Source of the DNA: Nitrospina sp052156635
Lineage (GTDB): Bacteria > Nitrospinota > Nitrospinia > Nitrospinales > Nitrospinaceae
Reading direction: 5' to 3'
DNA length: 64,000 nucleotides
Assembly (NCBI RefSeq): GCF_052156635.1
Contig: NZ_JBQKUO010000003.1
Coordinates: forward strand, 496,001 to 560,000
Shown here: positions 9,445 to 18,850 of the stretch, piece after piece
How the letters are laid out: each line of letters opens with the position of its first letter
Position numbering within the stretch: the stretch's first letter is position 1
The notes under the pieces: generated by a model
Databases searched by the model: none
Seen by the model: the letters and a program-made list of their open reading frames with translations, nothing else
Told to the model about the DNA's origin: nothing
Position numbers and translations under genes: made by a program

Positions 9445-10104
9445 ATGGACCTGTCCTTAACCCGTCCGGAACTGCTTCAGTTCACCGTCGACCAGCTGAA
9501 CCATTTCTTTCCCGATCCCCGCCCGGCCCTGCCGGACGAAATGCAGAAGGCCTTCGACCAGTCCCTCGAGCGGCTGGAGCACTGCTTCGCTCATGTACGC
9601 AATCCTTATTTCCATAAAGACGGCGCGCCCCGGTTTCATCACCTGAACTCCGACCAATACGCCATGTACCTGTACACCCTCTCGCGCGTCCAGCACGAAA
9701 ACGGCGGCGACCCGTCGCTTTGCGAAAAGATTTTCTACCTGAACAAAACCCTGCACGGTCTCGACTGTTTTTTCTCGGTACAACTTCCCGACGTGTTCCT
9801 GTTCATGCATCCGCTGGGAACGGTGCTTGGCAGGGCGGAATACGGGAACTACTTTTTCGTCTCGCAGAACTGCACGGTGGGCGACAATTTTGACGGTGAG
9901 TACCCGCGGCTGGGGGAAGGTGTGGCGCTGTATGCCGGGGCGTCGGTGATCGGCGCCTGCGACATCGGCGACAACTGCGAGATTGGAGCCGATGCCACCC
10001 TCTACAAAAAGAAAGTGGAAAGCGGCAGCAGGGTGTTCGGGAAACATCCCCACAACGCCACCCGCCCCGTTTCCACCGATGTCAAAACCAAACACTTCCG
10101 CTGA
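9445..10104 (+). CDS. Serine acetyltransferase-like hexapeptide acyltransferase
   Basis: 219 residues. An all-helical N-terminal half is followed by a left-handed beta-helix of hexapeptide repeats (HPLGTVLGRAEYGN, LGEGVALYAGASVIG, IGDNCEIGADA), with the arrangement seen in CysE-type enzymes. The ATG at 9445 is chosen because homology-like sequence begins there; the frame is open further upstream but would overlap the methyltransferase. In this cluster it more likely O- or N-acetylates a sugar than serine, since nonulosonic acids are often acetylated. That substrate is inferred from context only. Confidence 0.75.
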   Translation: MDLSLTRPELLQFTVDQLNHFFPDPRPALPDEMQKAFDQSLERLEHCFAHVRNPYFHKDGAPRFHHLNSDQYAMYLYTLSRVQHENGGDPSLCEKIFYLNKTLHGLDCFFSVQLPDVFLFMHPLGTVLGRAEYGNYFFVSQNCTVGDNFDGEYPRLGEGVALYAGASVIGACDIGDNCEIGADATLYKKKVESGSRVFGKHPHNATRPVSTDVKTKHFR

Positions 10105-10112
10105 CCCCCGCC

Positions 10113-11345
10113 ATGGCCGCTAAGAAGAAAATCCTCTGCATCGCCTACGGCGGCGGCCACGTGAACATGATCGTTCCCGTCGCCCGCGCCCTCCGTTCCC
10201 GGCCGGAATATGACGTCACCGTGCTGGGACTCACCACCGCCGGCGCCGTTCTCGAACGGGAGGGCATTCCCCATATCGGCTTCCGCGATCTCGTCTGCGA
10301 CGGCGACGCCCCGGCTCTGGACATAGGCGAACGGCTGGCGGAAGGCCTCTCCAATCCCGCCGTGCCCCACGCCGAGACCGTGGCCTACCTCGGCCTTTCT
10401 TACTGGGACCTGGTCCGCAAGCACGGCGAAACCGAAGCGGCGCGGTTGTATGAAGAAAAAAACCGCCGTGCGTTTTTGCCCACGACGGTGTTCGAACGGT
10501 GGTATGGGGAAGCGCAACCCGACCTGGTCGTTGCCACCAACTCACCGCGTGCGGAACGGGCGGCCTTGACGACGGCTTCCGAAATGGGCATCCCTTCGGT
10601 GTGCATCGTCGATTCCTTCGCCCTCATCGAATACGAATGGATCCGCGAAAACGACTACGCCACCAAAGTCTGCGTGTGGCTCGATTCCATCAAGGACTTC
10701 CTGGTGGAAAAAGGCAGGAACGCGGAGGACATTTTGATCACCGGCAACCCGGCTTACGATTTTCTTGCAGGGGAGAATCTCGCACCGCAGGCCGAGGAAC
10801 TTCGGAAACGGAAAGGCTGGAATGGACGCAAGGTCATTTTATGGGCCTCCCAGTTCCTTCCTGCGGTGCATCCGCGTACAGGAAAACAAGGCGACCCCGA
10901 TCTGCCACGCAAGGTGGATGCCGCGCTGTTCGATATGCTGGAACGCCACCCTGACTGGCAGCTGGTCTTGCGCCTGCATCCCAGCGAAACGCGCCCGCTT
11001 GCATCCCTACCGGACCGCGCGGAGTTCAGTCCATTGACCGACGACCTCAATGTGCTGTTGAAAGCTACCGATGCGGTGGTCTCGTTCACCTCGACCGTCG
11101 GGGTCAAGGGCATGCTGCTGGGCGTCCCGTTCATCACGCTCGATTTTTCCGTGTATGCCGACGACGCGCCGTTTTCTCAACTGGGCCTCGCCCGCGGGGT
11201 GAACAAGCTTGATGACCTGGAACCGGTATTGGCGGAAGTGCTGGAAGAACTCTGGAAGCCCTCCGTGTCTCTTCCCCATTTCGGACGCGCCACGGAAAAT
11301 ATCATGGATGTCATTGCATCCCTTCTTGCCGGAAAAAAGGGTTGA
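10113..11345 (+). CDS. GT-B-fold glycosyltransferase/epimerase-like protein
   Basis: 410 residues. It starts KILCIAYGGGHVNMIVPVARAL, a glycine-rich N-terminal Rossmann loop like those of UDP-glycosyltransferases and UDP-GlcNAc 2-epimerase-like proteins. The C-terminal half has ITGNPAYDFL, LRLHPSE and TDAVVSFTSTVGVKGMLLGVPFI, the usual GT-B nucleotide-sugar-binding layout. It lies eight bases after the acetyltransferase and ahead of the nonulosonic acid genes. It may be a glycosyltransferase acting on the sugar made by this operon. The donor and acceptor cannot be determined. Confidence 0.7.
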   Translation: MAAKKKILCIAYGGGHVNMIVPVARALRSRPEYDVTVLGLTTAGAVLEREGIPHIGFRDLVCDGDAPALDIGERLAEGLSNPAVPHAETVAYLGLSYWDLVRKHGETEAARLYEEKNRRAFLPTTVFERWYGEAQPDLVVATNSPRAERAALTTASEMGIPSVCIVDSFALIEYEWIRENDYATKVCVWLDSIKDFLVEKGRNAEDILITGNPAYDFLAGENLAPQAEELRKRKGWNGRKVILWASQFLPAVHPRTGKQGDPDLPRKVDAALFDMLERHPDWQLVLRLHPSETRPLASLPDRAEFSPLTDDLNVLLKATDAVVSFTSTVGVKGMLLGVPFITLDFSVYADDAPFSQLGLARGVNKLDDLEPVLAEVLEELWKPSVSLPHFGRATENIMDVIASLLAGKKG

Positions 11346-11466
11346 TACCCTGATGCGTTCGCATGCCCTCTTCCCCTTCCCCATTGCCTTTCCGTCATTT
11401 CGCGTTATTCTAAACATTCATGTTTTTCTGCAGGAAACCACGAACCACGAAAAGTAACAGGAGACC

Positions 11467-12444
11467 ATGCGCGCCCTGATCATCGGCACCGGGTCGATCG
11501 GTACCCGGCATGTGGAGAACATCCGCGAACTGTTTCCGGAAACGGAGTTTGTATTTCTGCGGCGGGAAGCGGTGCGCGATGCCCTGGCGGATGCCTGCCA
11601 GGCGGAAGTCGTCGCCAATTTTTACGAAACCCTGAAGCCGCGTCCGGATTTCGCCGTGGTCGCCACCCCCTCCGGCCTGCACATGGACGCCATCACCCCA
11701 CTGATCGAGGCGGCGATTCCGTTCTACCTGGAAAAGCCCGCCGTCACCAGGCAGTCGGACGTCGATGCCCTGCGCCGCCTGCTGAAGGAAAACAAGTTCA
11801 GCGGACCCACGTTTGTCGGTTGCAACCTGCGGTTCCTGGAATCCATCGTGCGCATCCGCGATATATTGAAAGAAGGTTCGCTGGGTACCGTGGTGCGGGC
11901 GCAGTTGACGGTCGGCCAATGGCTCCCGGACTGGCGCAAGGCCCAGGACTACCGGCAGAGTTACAGCGCGCGGAGCGACCTGGGAGGCGGGGTGATATTC
12001 GACCTCATTCACGAATTCGACCTGGCGCGCTATTGGTTCGGTGAATTCGAACACGTCACCGGCCATTCCGGGAAATTCAGCATGCTCGATATCGATGCGG
12101 AAGACACCGCCACAATTCTGCTCAAAAAGAAAGAAGGTCCGCCGCTGGTGACGATCAACATGGATTACGTGTCCCGCCAGCCCGTGCGGCGGTACGAACT
12201 GGTGGGCGACCGCGCGACCCTGGCTTGGGATCTGGGAGAACGGACCCTGAAAAAAATCGGTGCGCGTGAAACCGAGATCATCGATTGCGGCGATTCCGGT
12301 TTTGACATGGTTGATTCCTACAGAACGGCGATGCGGCATTTCATCCAGTGCGTCGAGACCCTGCAACCGACCTGCCTGGACGTTGCCGACGGATTGAAAA
12401 CCACCGAACTGGCCCTCAAAGCCAGGCTGGGAGTGGGCTTGTGA
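11467..12444 (+). CDS. Gfo/Idh/MocA-family sugar oxidoreductase
   Basis: 325 residues. The NAD(P)-binding motif is IIGTGSIGTRH at the N-terminus and the family's EKP motif appears as FYLEKPAVT near residue 97; a C-terminal substrate domain follows with DLIHEFDLARYW. AGGAG precedes the ATG. The stop overlaps the GTG of the CMP-sugar synthetase gene. In bacterial legionaminic/nonulosonic acid loci, similar oxidoreductases accompany the synthetase genes, so it may act on a sugar precursor; its exact step is unknown. Confidence 0.85.
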   Translation: MRALIIGTGSIGTRHVENIRELFPETEFVFLRREAVRDALADACQAEVVANFYETLKPRPDFAVVATPSGLHMDAITPLIEAAIPFYLEKPAVTRQSDVDALRRLLKENKFSGPTFVGCNLRFLESIVRIRDILKEGSLGTVVRAQLTVGQWLPDWRKAQDYRQSYSARSDLGGGVIFDLIHEFDLARYWFGEFEHVTGHSGKFSMLDIDAEDTATILLKKKEGPPLVTINMDYVSRQPVRRYELVGDRATLAWDLGERTLKKIGARETEIIDCGDSGFDMVDSYRTAMRHFIQCVETLQPTCLDVADGLKTTELALKARLGVGL

Positions 12445-13133
12445 CCACCATCGCCACCATCTGCGCCCGCGGCGGTTCCAAAGGGGTGCCCGGAAAAAAC
12501 ATCCGGCCCGTCCTCGGCCGGCCGCTGATCGAATACACCATCGAGCAGGCGAAAGCGTGCACGTTGATCGACCGGGTCTACGTGTCCACGGAAGACGAAG
12601 AGATCGCCGAAGTGGCGCGCCGGGCGGGAGCAGAAGTACCGTTTCTGCGTCCGGCGGAACTCGCCACCGACAATGCGGCCAAGATTCCCGTCATCCAGCA
12701 CCTGGTGGACGGCGTTTCCAGAATGGGCGTGGACGTTCGCACCATTGTCGATCTCGATCCCACCTCCCCCCTGCGCGAGGTGGCAGACATCGAAGCCTGC
12801 ATCGCCCTGCTGGATGATGAAACCGATGTGGTCATCACCGGGTACGAGGCGGAAAAAAATCCCTACTTCAATATGGTCGAGCAGCAGGCGGACGGTTATT
12901 ATAAACTGGTAAAGACCCCCGACGGAGCGCTGGCAACCCGGCAGACCGCACCGAAAGTGTTTGCCATGAACGCTTCGATTTACGTCTGGCACCGAAACAC
13001 CTTGTCCAAAGGGTTGTGGGAAGGCCGCGCCCGGCTGCATGCCATGCCGCGCGAAAGATCGATCGACATCGATGCGCCCATCGACCTCAAGCTCGTTGAA
13101 CTTTTGATGCAGGAAAAACGTGAAACATCCTGA
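12441..13133 (+). CDS. neuA: CMP-nonulosonic acid (sialic-type) cytidylyltransferase
   Basis: 230 residues. The N-terminus carries the CTP-binding signature ICARGGSKGVPGKNIRP typical of NeuA/LegF/PseF-type enzymes, then DPTSPLR and a C-terminal RERSIDIDAPIDL metal-binding-like region. It activates a nonulosonic acid with CTP. Whether the sugar is Neu5Ac, legionaminic acid or another cannot be decided from this gene. The GTG at 12441 overlaps the previous stop, and the next gene starts inside this one. Confidence 0.85.
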   Translation: MTTIATICARGGSKGVPGKNIRPVLGRPLIEYTIEQAKACTLIDRVYVSTEDEEIAEVARRAGAEVPFLRPAELATDNAAKIPVIQHLVDGVSRMGVDVRTIVDLDPTSPLREVADIEACIALLDDETDVVITGYEAEKNPYFNMVEQQADGYYKLVKTPDGALATRQTAPKVFAMNASIYVWHRNTLSKGLWEGRARLHAMPRERSIDIDAPIDLKLVELLMQEKRETS

Positions 13134-13929
13134 TCCCAATTTTTCCCTGGATGGCAAAACGATTCTTCTTACCGGAGGCGCGGGCATACTGGGAAGCCGG
13201 TTTTCGCTGGCCCTGGCCGGGAGGGGAGCCCGCGTGGCGGTGGTGGACCGCAATGCGGAAAAAGCGGACGAGGTGACCGCCGCAGTGAATGCCGTCCATC
13301 CGGATGCGGCGCGTGCGTATCCCGCCGACATCACCAACAAGGACGCGCTGGTGTCGCTCAACCACAAGATCGAAGCGGAGTTCGGTCTGGTTGACGTGCT
13401 CATCAACAACGCCGCCTTCAAGAGCCCCAACTTCTTCGAGCCCTTCGAGACGTTTCCGCTGGAAGACTGGAACCAGGTGATGGAAGTCAACACCACCGGC
13501 GTCATGCTGGGGTGCCAGGTGTTCGGGTCCGCCATGGCCGAACGCGGGAGCGGCAGCATCATCAACACGCTTTCCATATACGGCATCACCGCACCGGACC
13601 AGCGCATTTACGAAGGCTCGGAATACGAAGGCCGCGCCATCAACACCCCGGCGGTGTACAGCACCAGCAAGGCAGCGGTGTGGGGCCTCACTAAATACCT
13701 CGCCGCCTACTGGGGCGGCAAGGGCGTGCGGGTGAACGCCGTCACCCCCGGCGGCGTATTCAGCGGGCAAAACGATACGTTCGTTCAGCGCTACAGCCAG
13801 AAGGTCCCGATGGAGCGCATGGCCGAGCCGGACGAGATGTGCGGGGCGGTGCTGTTTCTCGCATCGGATGCCTCGTCCTACATGACGGGACAGAACCTGG
13901 TGGTCGATGGCGGGTGGACGGTATGGTAA
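13120..13929 (+). CDS. Short-chain dehydrogenase/reductase, PtmA-like
   Basis: 269 residues with the classical SDR features TGGAGILGSR (cofactor site), NNAA, a catalytic Ser in NTLSIYG, and YSTSK (YxxxK), ending GQNLVVDGGWTVW. The GTG at 13120 lies 14 bases before the end of the cytidylyltransferase gene and is preceded by GCAGGAA. The place between NeuA- and NeuB-type genes recalls the PtmA oxidoreductase of Campylobacter legionaminic acid loci. The role is inferred from that neighbourhood. Confidence 0.85.
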   Translation: MKHPDPNFSLDGKTILLTGGAGILGSRFSLALAGRGARVAVVDRNAEKADEVTAAVNAVHPDAARAYPADITNKDALVSLNHKIEAEFGLVDVLINNAAFKSPNFFEPFETFPLEDWNQVMEVNTTGVMLGCQVFGSAMAERGSGSIINTLSIYGITAPDQRIYEGSEYEGRAINTPAVYSTSKAAVWGLTKYLAAYWGGKGVRVNAVTPGGVFSGQNDTFVQRYSQKVPMERMAEPDEMCGAVLFLASDASSYMTGQNLVVDGGWTVW

Positions 13930-14969
13930 AAAACAAGCGTTGCTTCATCATCGCCGAAGCGGGAGTCAATCACAATGGAGAGGAACGGCTCGCCTTCCAG
14001 CTCATCGATGCCGCCGCCGATGCCGGGGCCGATGCTGTCAAATTCCAGACCTTCCGCGCCGACAAGCTGGCCACCCCTTCCGCCAAAACCACCGGCTACC
14101 AGAAGCACCTGACCGGCCAGGACAGCCAGTACGAGATGCTCAAGAAACTCGAGCTCTCCACGCAAATGCACCAGCAGCTCAAGGCCTACAGCGAAAAACG
14201 GAAACTCGAGTTCATGTCCACGCCGTTCGATCATGAATCGGTGGATTTCCTGATGAAGCTCGGCATGAAACGGTTCAAGGTGCCTTCGGGTGAAATCACC
14301 AACCTGCCGTTTCTGGAGCACATCGCGTCGAAGGGCCTGCCCGTCATCCTGTCCACAGGCATGGCGACACTGGAAGAGGTGCATGACGCGGTGGAAACCA
14401 TTCGCAGCACCCGCGCCCGTTCGGGATTCCCGGAACCGCTGGCGGAGATGCTCACCATCCTGCACTGCACGTCCAATTACCCCGCCGCGTTCTCCGACGT
14501 CCACCTGAACGCGATGGTGACGCTGAACGCGGAACTCAGCCTGCCCGTCGGGTATTCCGACCACACCGTGGGCACCCTGCTCGCTCCGGTGGCGGTGAGC
14601 ATGGGAGCGACCATAATCGAAAAGCATTTTACACTGGACCGCCATCTGCCCGGACCCGATCACGCCGCGTCGCTGGAGCCGGACGAATTGAAGGAACTCG
14701 TACACCACATCCGCTCCATCGAAGAAGCGCTGGGCTCCAAACTCAAACAACCGACTGAATCCGAATTGCCTGTACGCGACGTGGTGCGGAAGAGCGTCAC
14801 CCTGTCGCGTGCGCTCAGGGCGGGGACCGTCCTCACCCGGGACGACCTGGTGCTGCTGCGGCCGGGCACCGGGATTCCTCCAAGGGACATGAACAAGGTG
14901 ATCGGCAAAAAACTTCTGCTGGACTGCCCGGCCTTCCACACTCTGTACTGGCCGGACCTCGAGCCATGA
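13923..14969 (+). CDS. neuB: Nonulosonic acid synthase (NeuB family)
   Basis: 348 residues, the usual length of NeuB/LegI/PseI. The N-terminal TIM barrel begins IIAEAGVNHNG and includes KFQTF, FMSTPFD, KVPSGEITNLPFL, LHCTSNYPA and GYSDHT, all standard for phosphoenolpyruvate-condensing sialic acid synthases. The C-terminal ~60 residues form an antifreeze-like SAF domain. It condenses PEP with ManNAc or a related sugar. The start overlaps the SDR stop by seven bases and has GGTGGA upstream. Synthase specificity (Neu5Ac or Leg) is not decided by sequence reading alone. Confidence 0.9.
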   Translation: MVKNKRCFIIAEAGVNHNGEERLAFQLIDAAADAGADAVKFQTFRADKLATPSAKTTGYQKHLTGQDSQYEMLKKLELSTQMHQQLKAYSEKRKLEFMSTPFDHESVDFLMKLGMKRFKVPSGEITNLPFLEHIASKGLPVILSTGMATLEEVHDAVETIRSTRARSGFPEPLAEMLTILHCTSNYPAAFSDVHLNAMVTLNAELSLPVGYSDHTVGTLLAPVAVSMGATIIEKHFTLDRHLPGPDHAASLEPDELKELVHHIRSIEEALGSKLKQPTESELPVRDVVRKSVTLSRALRAGTVLTRDDLVLLRPGTGIPPRDMNKVIGKKLLLDCPAFHTLYWPDLEP

Positions 14970-16096
14970 GGAAAATTCTCTACGTCACGGGCACCCGCGC
15001 CGATTTCGGCCTTCTTCGCTCCACCCTGGAGAGCGTTCATCGCGATCCGGACCTCGACCTCGCGCTGTGCGTCACCGGCATGCACCTGTCCGAACACTAT
15101 GGAAACACGGTGACGGAAATCGAGTCCAGCGGCCTGCGCATCGCCGCACGCGTGCCGGTGGACCTGGATGAAACGTCCGGAGCCAGCATGGCCCGTGCCC
15201 TGGGATCGGAACTCATCGGCATGGTGGATGCGTTTGAATTCGAGCGGCCGGATGCGGTGCTGGTGCTGGGCGACCGCGGGGAACAGCTGGCCGGCGCACT
15301 GGCAGCGGTCCACCTCAATCTTCCCGTTGTCCACCTGCACGGCGGCGAGCGGTCGGGAACGGTGGACGAACCGGTGCGCCATGCGATTTCCAAACTGGCG
15401 CATTACCACTTCGCCGCCACGGAAACGTCTTTCGATAGACTGGTGAAAATGGGGGAACGCAGGGACCGTATCTTCATCACCGGGGCACCCGGACTCGACG
15501 GCCTGAAAGAACTGGCCCGGCACACCCGCAAAGACTTGTGCACGGCGGAAAACCTGGACCCCGCCCAGCCCGTCGCGCTGGTCCTGTTTCACTCCGTCGT
15601 TCAGGAAATCGACAGCATGGCCCGGCAGACGGTTCACCTGATGGAAGCGCTGGTGGAAAACGGTGTTCAGGCGGTGATCCTGCTGCCCAACGCCGATGCG
15701 GGAGGCAACCATATTCGCGGTGTCATCGAGCAGTACCGCAACCAAAAGGAGTTCCGCGTGCGGGTGCACATGCCGCGCGAGGAGTTTGTATCGTGGCTGG
15801 CGTGCGCCGATACCATGGCGGGCAACTCCAGCAGCGGCATCATCGAGGCGGCGAGTTTTGGACTGCCCGTGGTGAACATCGGCACCCGGCAGTCGGACCG
15901 CGAACGCAATGCCAACGTGATCGACGTCCCCGCCGAAAAAGAAGCGATTTCCGACGGACTCCGCCGCGCGCTGGAATCGGATTTCTCCGGCATCGAAAAC
16001 GTGTACGGGAAAGGCGACGCCGGGAAACGCATTGTCGAACTGCTCAAAACCATTCCCCTCGATCCCGCCATCCTGCAAAAATCCAACACCTATTAA
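14966..16096 (+). CDS. neuC: UDP-N-acetylglucosamine 2-epimerase, hydrolysing (NeuC/LegG type)
   Basis: 376 residues. The start KILYVTGTRADFGLL and later VLGDRGEQLAGALAA, HLHGGERSGTVDEPVRHAISKLAH and GNSSSGIIEAASFGLPVVNIG are hallmarks of the hydrolysing epimerase that frees ManNAc-type sugar from UDP for NeuB. The ATGA overlap with neuB implies coupled translation. With NeuA- and NeuB-type enzymes this makes the three-step core of a CMP-nonulosonate pathway. No dehydratase/aminotransferase pair (LegB/LegC) is adjacent, which fits a Neu5Ac-like product, or those steps are encoded elsewhere. Confidence 0.9.
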   Translation: MRKILYVTGTRADFGLLRSTLESVHRDPDLDLALCVTGMHLSEHYGNTVTEIESSGLRIAARVPVDLDETSGASMARALGSELIGMVDAFEFERPDAVLVLGDRGEQLAGALAAVHLNLPVVHLHGGERSGTVDEPVRHAISKLAHYHFAATETSFDRLVKMGERRDRIFITGAPGLDGLKELARHTRKDLCTAENLDPAQPVALVLFHSVVQEIDSMARQTVHLMEALVENGVQAVILLPNADAGGNHIRGVIEQYRNQKEFRVRVHMPREEFVSWLACADTMAGNSSSGIIEAASFGLPVVNIGTRQSDRERNANVIDVPAEKEAISDGLRRALESDFSGIENVYGKGDAGKRIVELLKTIPLDPAILQKSNTY

Positions 16097-16106
16097 CCTG
16101 TCCGGA

Positions 16107-18743
16107 TCAGGAAGAAGCGCTCACCCCCGGGGCGGTGTCCTTCATGGCCGCGCGAACCCCAGGCAAACGGATTCCACTCAGCCACCACAGCAGTCCCGCT
16201 CCGCCCAACAGACCTGTCACGATGTGCAGGATAACGAGGGTGGGGTACAGGGACCAAAACTCGAATTCCACCGTGTGTTGCCCGGCCGGAACGGGCACCA
16301 CCTGGAAATTGGGAGACACGCGCGTGATGGGAACCGCGTTGCCGTCCACGGTCGCGGTCCAGCCGGGATGATAATTTTCCATCCGCAGCAGGTAGGCGTC
16401 GGAAGGCAGGTCGAGGTCCACCGTGACCCGGTTGGAACCGGGATTGTGACGCTGGATCAGCGTGCCGCCTTTTTCCACCACAGGCTGGCTTGCCTTCACA
16501 CCGCTCTCCGCCAGTTGCACGCTGGAGAAAAGGGAAATGTGGGCGGCGTCGATCACCAGTTTGAAAAACGGCTGGGTGACCGGTTGCCCCAGCGCGAACG
16601 TATAATAGTGATGGGTCTTGTCCGGAACAGCCTCTTCCAGCTTGAGTTCCTGAACAAACTGCCACGAGCGGCCGTTTTCACTTTGCCACACTTCCACGCT
16701 CCCGCCTTTCCAGGAACCCAGCCACGGCCAGGATTTGATCTCCAGGCGGTCCGGAGAGAATCCCTCCTCGAGAGAAAATGAAAACCAGACCTGCTGTGTT
16801 TTTGCATTCCCCGCTTCCCCGGTCTTCTCCGGCATTCCACTCATGCCGGTGACCTGCATCAACGGCCGGTCCAAATTCAGAATTCTTTTCAAAGCGGGAA
16901 GCACCAATGCCTCCGGATCGGCATGGTTTCCGGCGGGAAGCGCGTAGAACAAATTCCCCTCCGCCTGTTTGAGCTCAAGGTTTTTATGATAGAAGGGATT
17001 GGCGTAAGCAATCTCTTCATCGAGGAATCGCTGGCGCAACAGGAACCAGGTCAGGTCCTTTTGCAGCCAGAGCATGGTGTCGGGAAACTTGTTCGCCCAG
17101 ACGGCTTCCTTGTTGTACGTGGATTTCATATATTGCGGGACGGGAATACTCTCTTCCGGCCGGACCTGCCAGGTTGCAGGATACACAATGGGGTCCATCC
17201 TGTACTGGCGGGGATAATCGAATTTGCCCCAGAACGGGCTTTGGGGAAGCGGGTGTTTGCGCGTGACGTCGATCAGGTCATACGCGTGAAACGCCAGCAG
17301 GACCGCGAGGCATGCGACAGGAGCCCCTGCCTTCGGGATCCACCGGCTGGCGGCAAAAAGAATCAGCACCATGCCCGCCAGCATGAATTTCATCTGAAGG
17401 TTCCAGGTCCACTCGTCCCAGAAGAGGCCCGCCCAGAACACCGCTCCCAGCATCACCGCCAGGATTTTCCTGAGCGGCGTGGCCCCGCTGCTCTTAAGAG
17501 ACAGCAAACCCGCCAGCGAAACCGTCAGCAGGAAAAAAGCCGCGAGGCGCGCAAACATGAAGGTGTGCCTCAGGGTGTCCCCCAGCGGCAGGAAACCCCG
17601 CAACCATTCCCACAGGGGCAGACCGAAAATATCCTTCGCGGAAATCACCACCAGAAACAGGGACAGGATCATGAACAGGCGGTTTCCTCCGACAATCAGC
17701 GACGCCACCACGGCAATGCAGGGAATCAGGCCGATGTAGTAAGCGCTGTGCAGGTCCGTCATGCTGGTCATGCGTGGATGGATCAACATGCTGTAAGCGT
17801 GCCAGGGCACCGACACCCCCTTTTGGTGCGTGTAATCGGTCGTCTTGGCATCGTTGGTGGAATAGCCCCGGGTGGGGGAGGCGTAATCCTGGATCTCGGC
17901 GTAATTGAAAAACATCGGGCCGGCCGTCGCGGCCATCAGCAGCAACGCCGGCGGGATCACCCACAGCTGCTTTCGCAGCGTCTGTCCCAAAGAACGCACC
18001 TCGGCGCGTACGGACACGTCTTCCCGCAGCCCCGCCGCCAGCCAGGCCGCAAGCAAAAACATCAATAACGTGTACGCCATGTAAGTCGGAATGTAATAGT
18101 TGACCGACATCCCCAGGAAAACCGCAAACAGGAGAAGCGGCGGCCACGTGCGTTCCCGGTAATACTTGATGAGAAAGAACAGCATGTAGGGAAGAAAGCT
18201 CAGAACGTAAATCACCACGCCCTGTCCGAGTTCCACAAAGAACAAACCGCCGAACAGCAGGGTTGTCATTCCAAGCAGGCAGACCCAGCTGTCCCGGTAC
18301 AGCAGCCGGAACAGCAAAAGCGCCCCGGTGCAGATGTTGAGGTGCCCGAACGTCCAGATCAGCTTGAAGTTCTGCGTGGAATCGAACGGCAGGCCCAGCG
18401 ATTTGAACAGCCAGGCGAAAAAGACCGAGGGAAGGGAAGAAAGGACATTGTGGTACAGCGCAAACGGCTGGCCCGCGCCGATAAAAGGGTTCCATCCCAG
18501 AGGTTCGCCGCTGTACACCCATTGCTGAATGATGGCCGACCAGCCTTCCAGGTTCCACGCGGTGTCGTGGTAGGTCATCCGGGTTCCGGCCACGATGTCC
18601 CAGTGAAGCCACAGGAACAGAATATAAAACGACAGAACGATGGGGGTGAGGCGGCGGGTTTGCGGCCAGGCGAGGACGGGACTCAACACCATGAACAGGA
18701 TCACGCCCAGGGCCAGGAAAATTTCAAAATCGGGGGAACTCAA
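16107..18743 (-). CDS. YfhO-like polytopic membrane protein, larger paralogue
   Basis: 878 residues with about a dozen N-terminal and central membrane helices and a large C-terminal soluble portion (about residues 600-830) before a final helix. It shares with the protein at 4825-6978 a YHDTAWN region, WNPFIGAGQP and YAEIQDYASPTRG. The extra length lies in the soluble portion. The end abuts the convergent neuC by ten bases. It lies downstream of the flavoprotein gene on the same strand with a gap of 107 bases. A function in extracytoplasmic glycan modification is inferred from the family name only. Confidence 0.8.
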   Translation of the reverse strand: MSSPDFEIFLALGVILFMVLSPVLAWPQTRRLTPIVLSFYILFLWLHWDIVAGTRMTYHDTAWNLEGWSAIIQQWVYSGEPLGWNPFIGAGQPFALYHNVLSSLPSVFFAWLFKSLGLPFDSTQNFKLIWTFGHLNICTGALLLFRLLYRDSWVCLLGMTTLLFGGLFFVELGQGVVIYVLSFLPYMLFFLIKYYRERTWPPLLLFAVFLGMSVNYYIPTYMAYTLLMFLLAAWLAAGLREDVSVRAEVRSLGQTLRKQLWVIPPALLLMAATAGPMFFNYAEIQDYASPTRGYSTNDAKTTDYTHQKGVSVPWHAYSMLIHPRMTSMTDLHSAYYIGLIPCIAVVASLIVGGNRLFMILSLFLVVISAKDIFGLPLWEWLRGFLPLGDTLRHTFMFARLAAFFLLTVSLAGLLSLKSSGATPLRKILAVMLGAVFWAGLFWDEWTWNLQMKFMLAGMVLILFAASRWIPKAGAPVACLAVLLAFHAYDLIDVTRKHPLPQSPFWGKFDYPRQYRMDPIVYPATWQVRPEESIPVPQYMKSTYNKEAVWANKFPDTMLWLQKDLTWFLLRQRFLDEEIAYANPFYHKNLELKQAEGNLFYALPAGNHADPEALVLPALKRILNLDRPLMQVTGMSGMPEKTGEAGNAKTQQVWFSFSLEEGFSPDRLEIKSWPWLGSWKGGSVEVWQSENGRSWQFVQELKLEEAVPDKTHHYYTFALGQPVTQPFFKLVIDAAHISLFSSVQLAESGVKASQPVVEKGGTLIQRHNPGSNRVTVDLDLPSDAYLLRMENYHPGWTATVDGNAVPITRVSPNFQVVPVPAGQHTVEFEFWSLYPTLVILHIVTGLLGGAGLLWWLSGIRLPGVRAAMKDTAPGVSASS

Positions 18744-18850
18744 ACGGTCTCCTCTTGATTGAAATCCGTATGCGCACCGTTTCTATTAATGTAATGGGGG
18801 AATGACAAAATGAAAAGAACTAAGAGGAACGGACTTTTGCAAAGCTGGAA

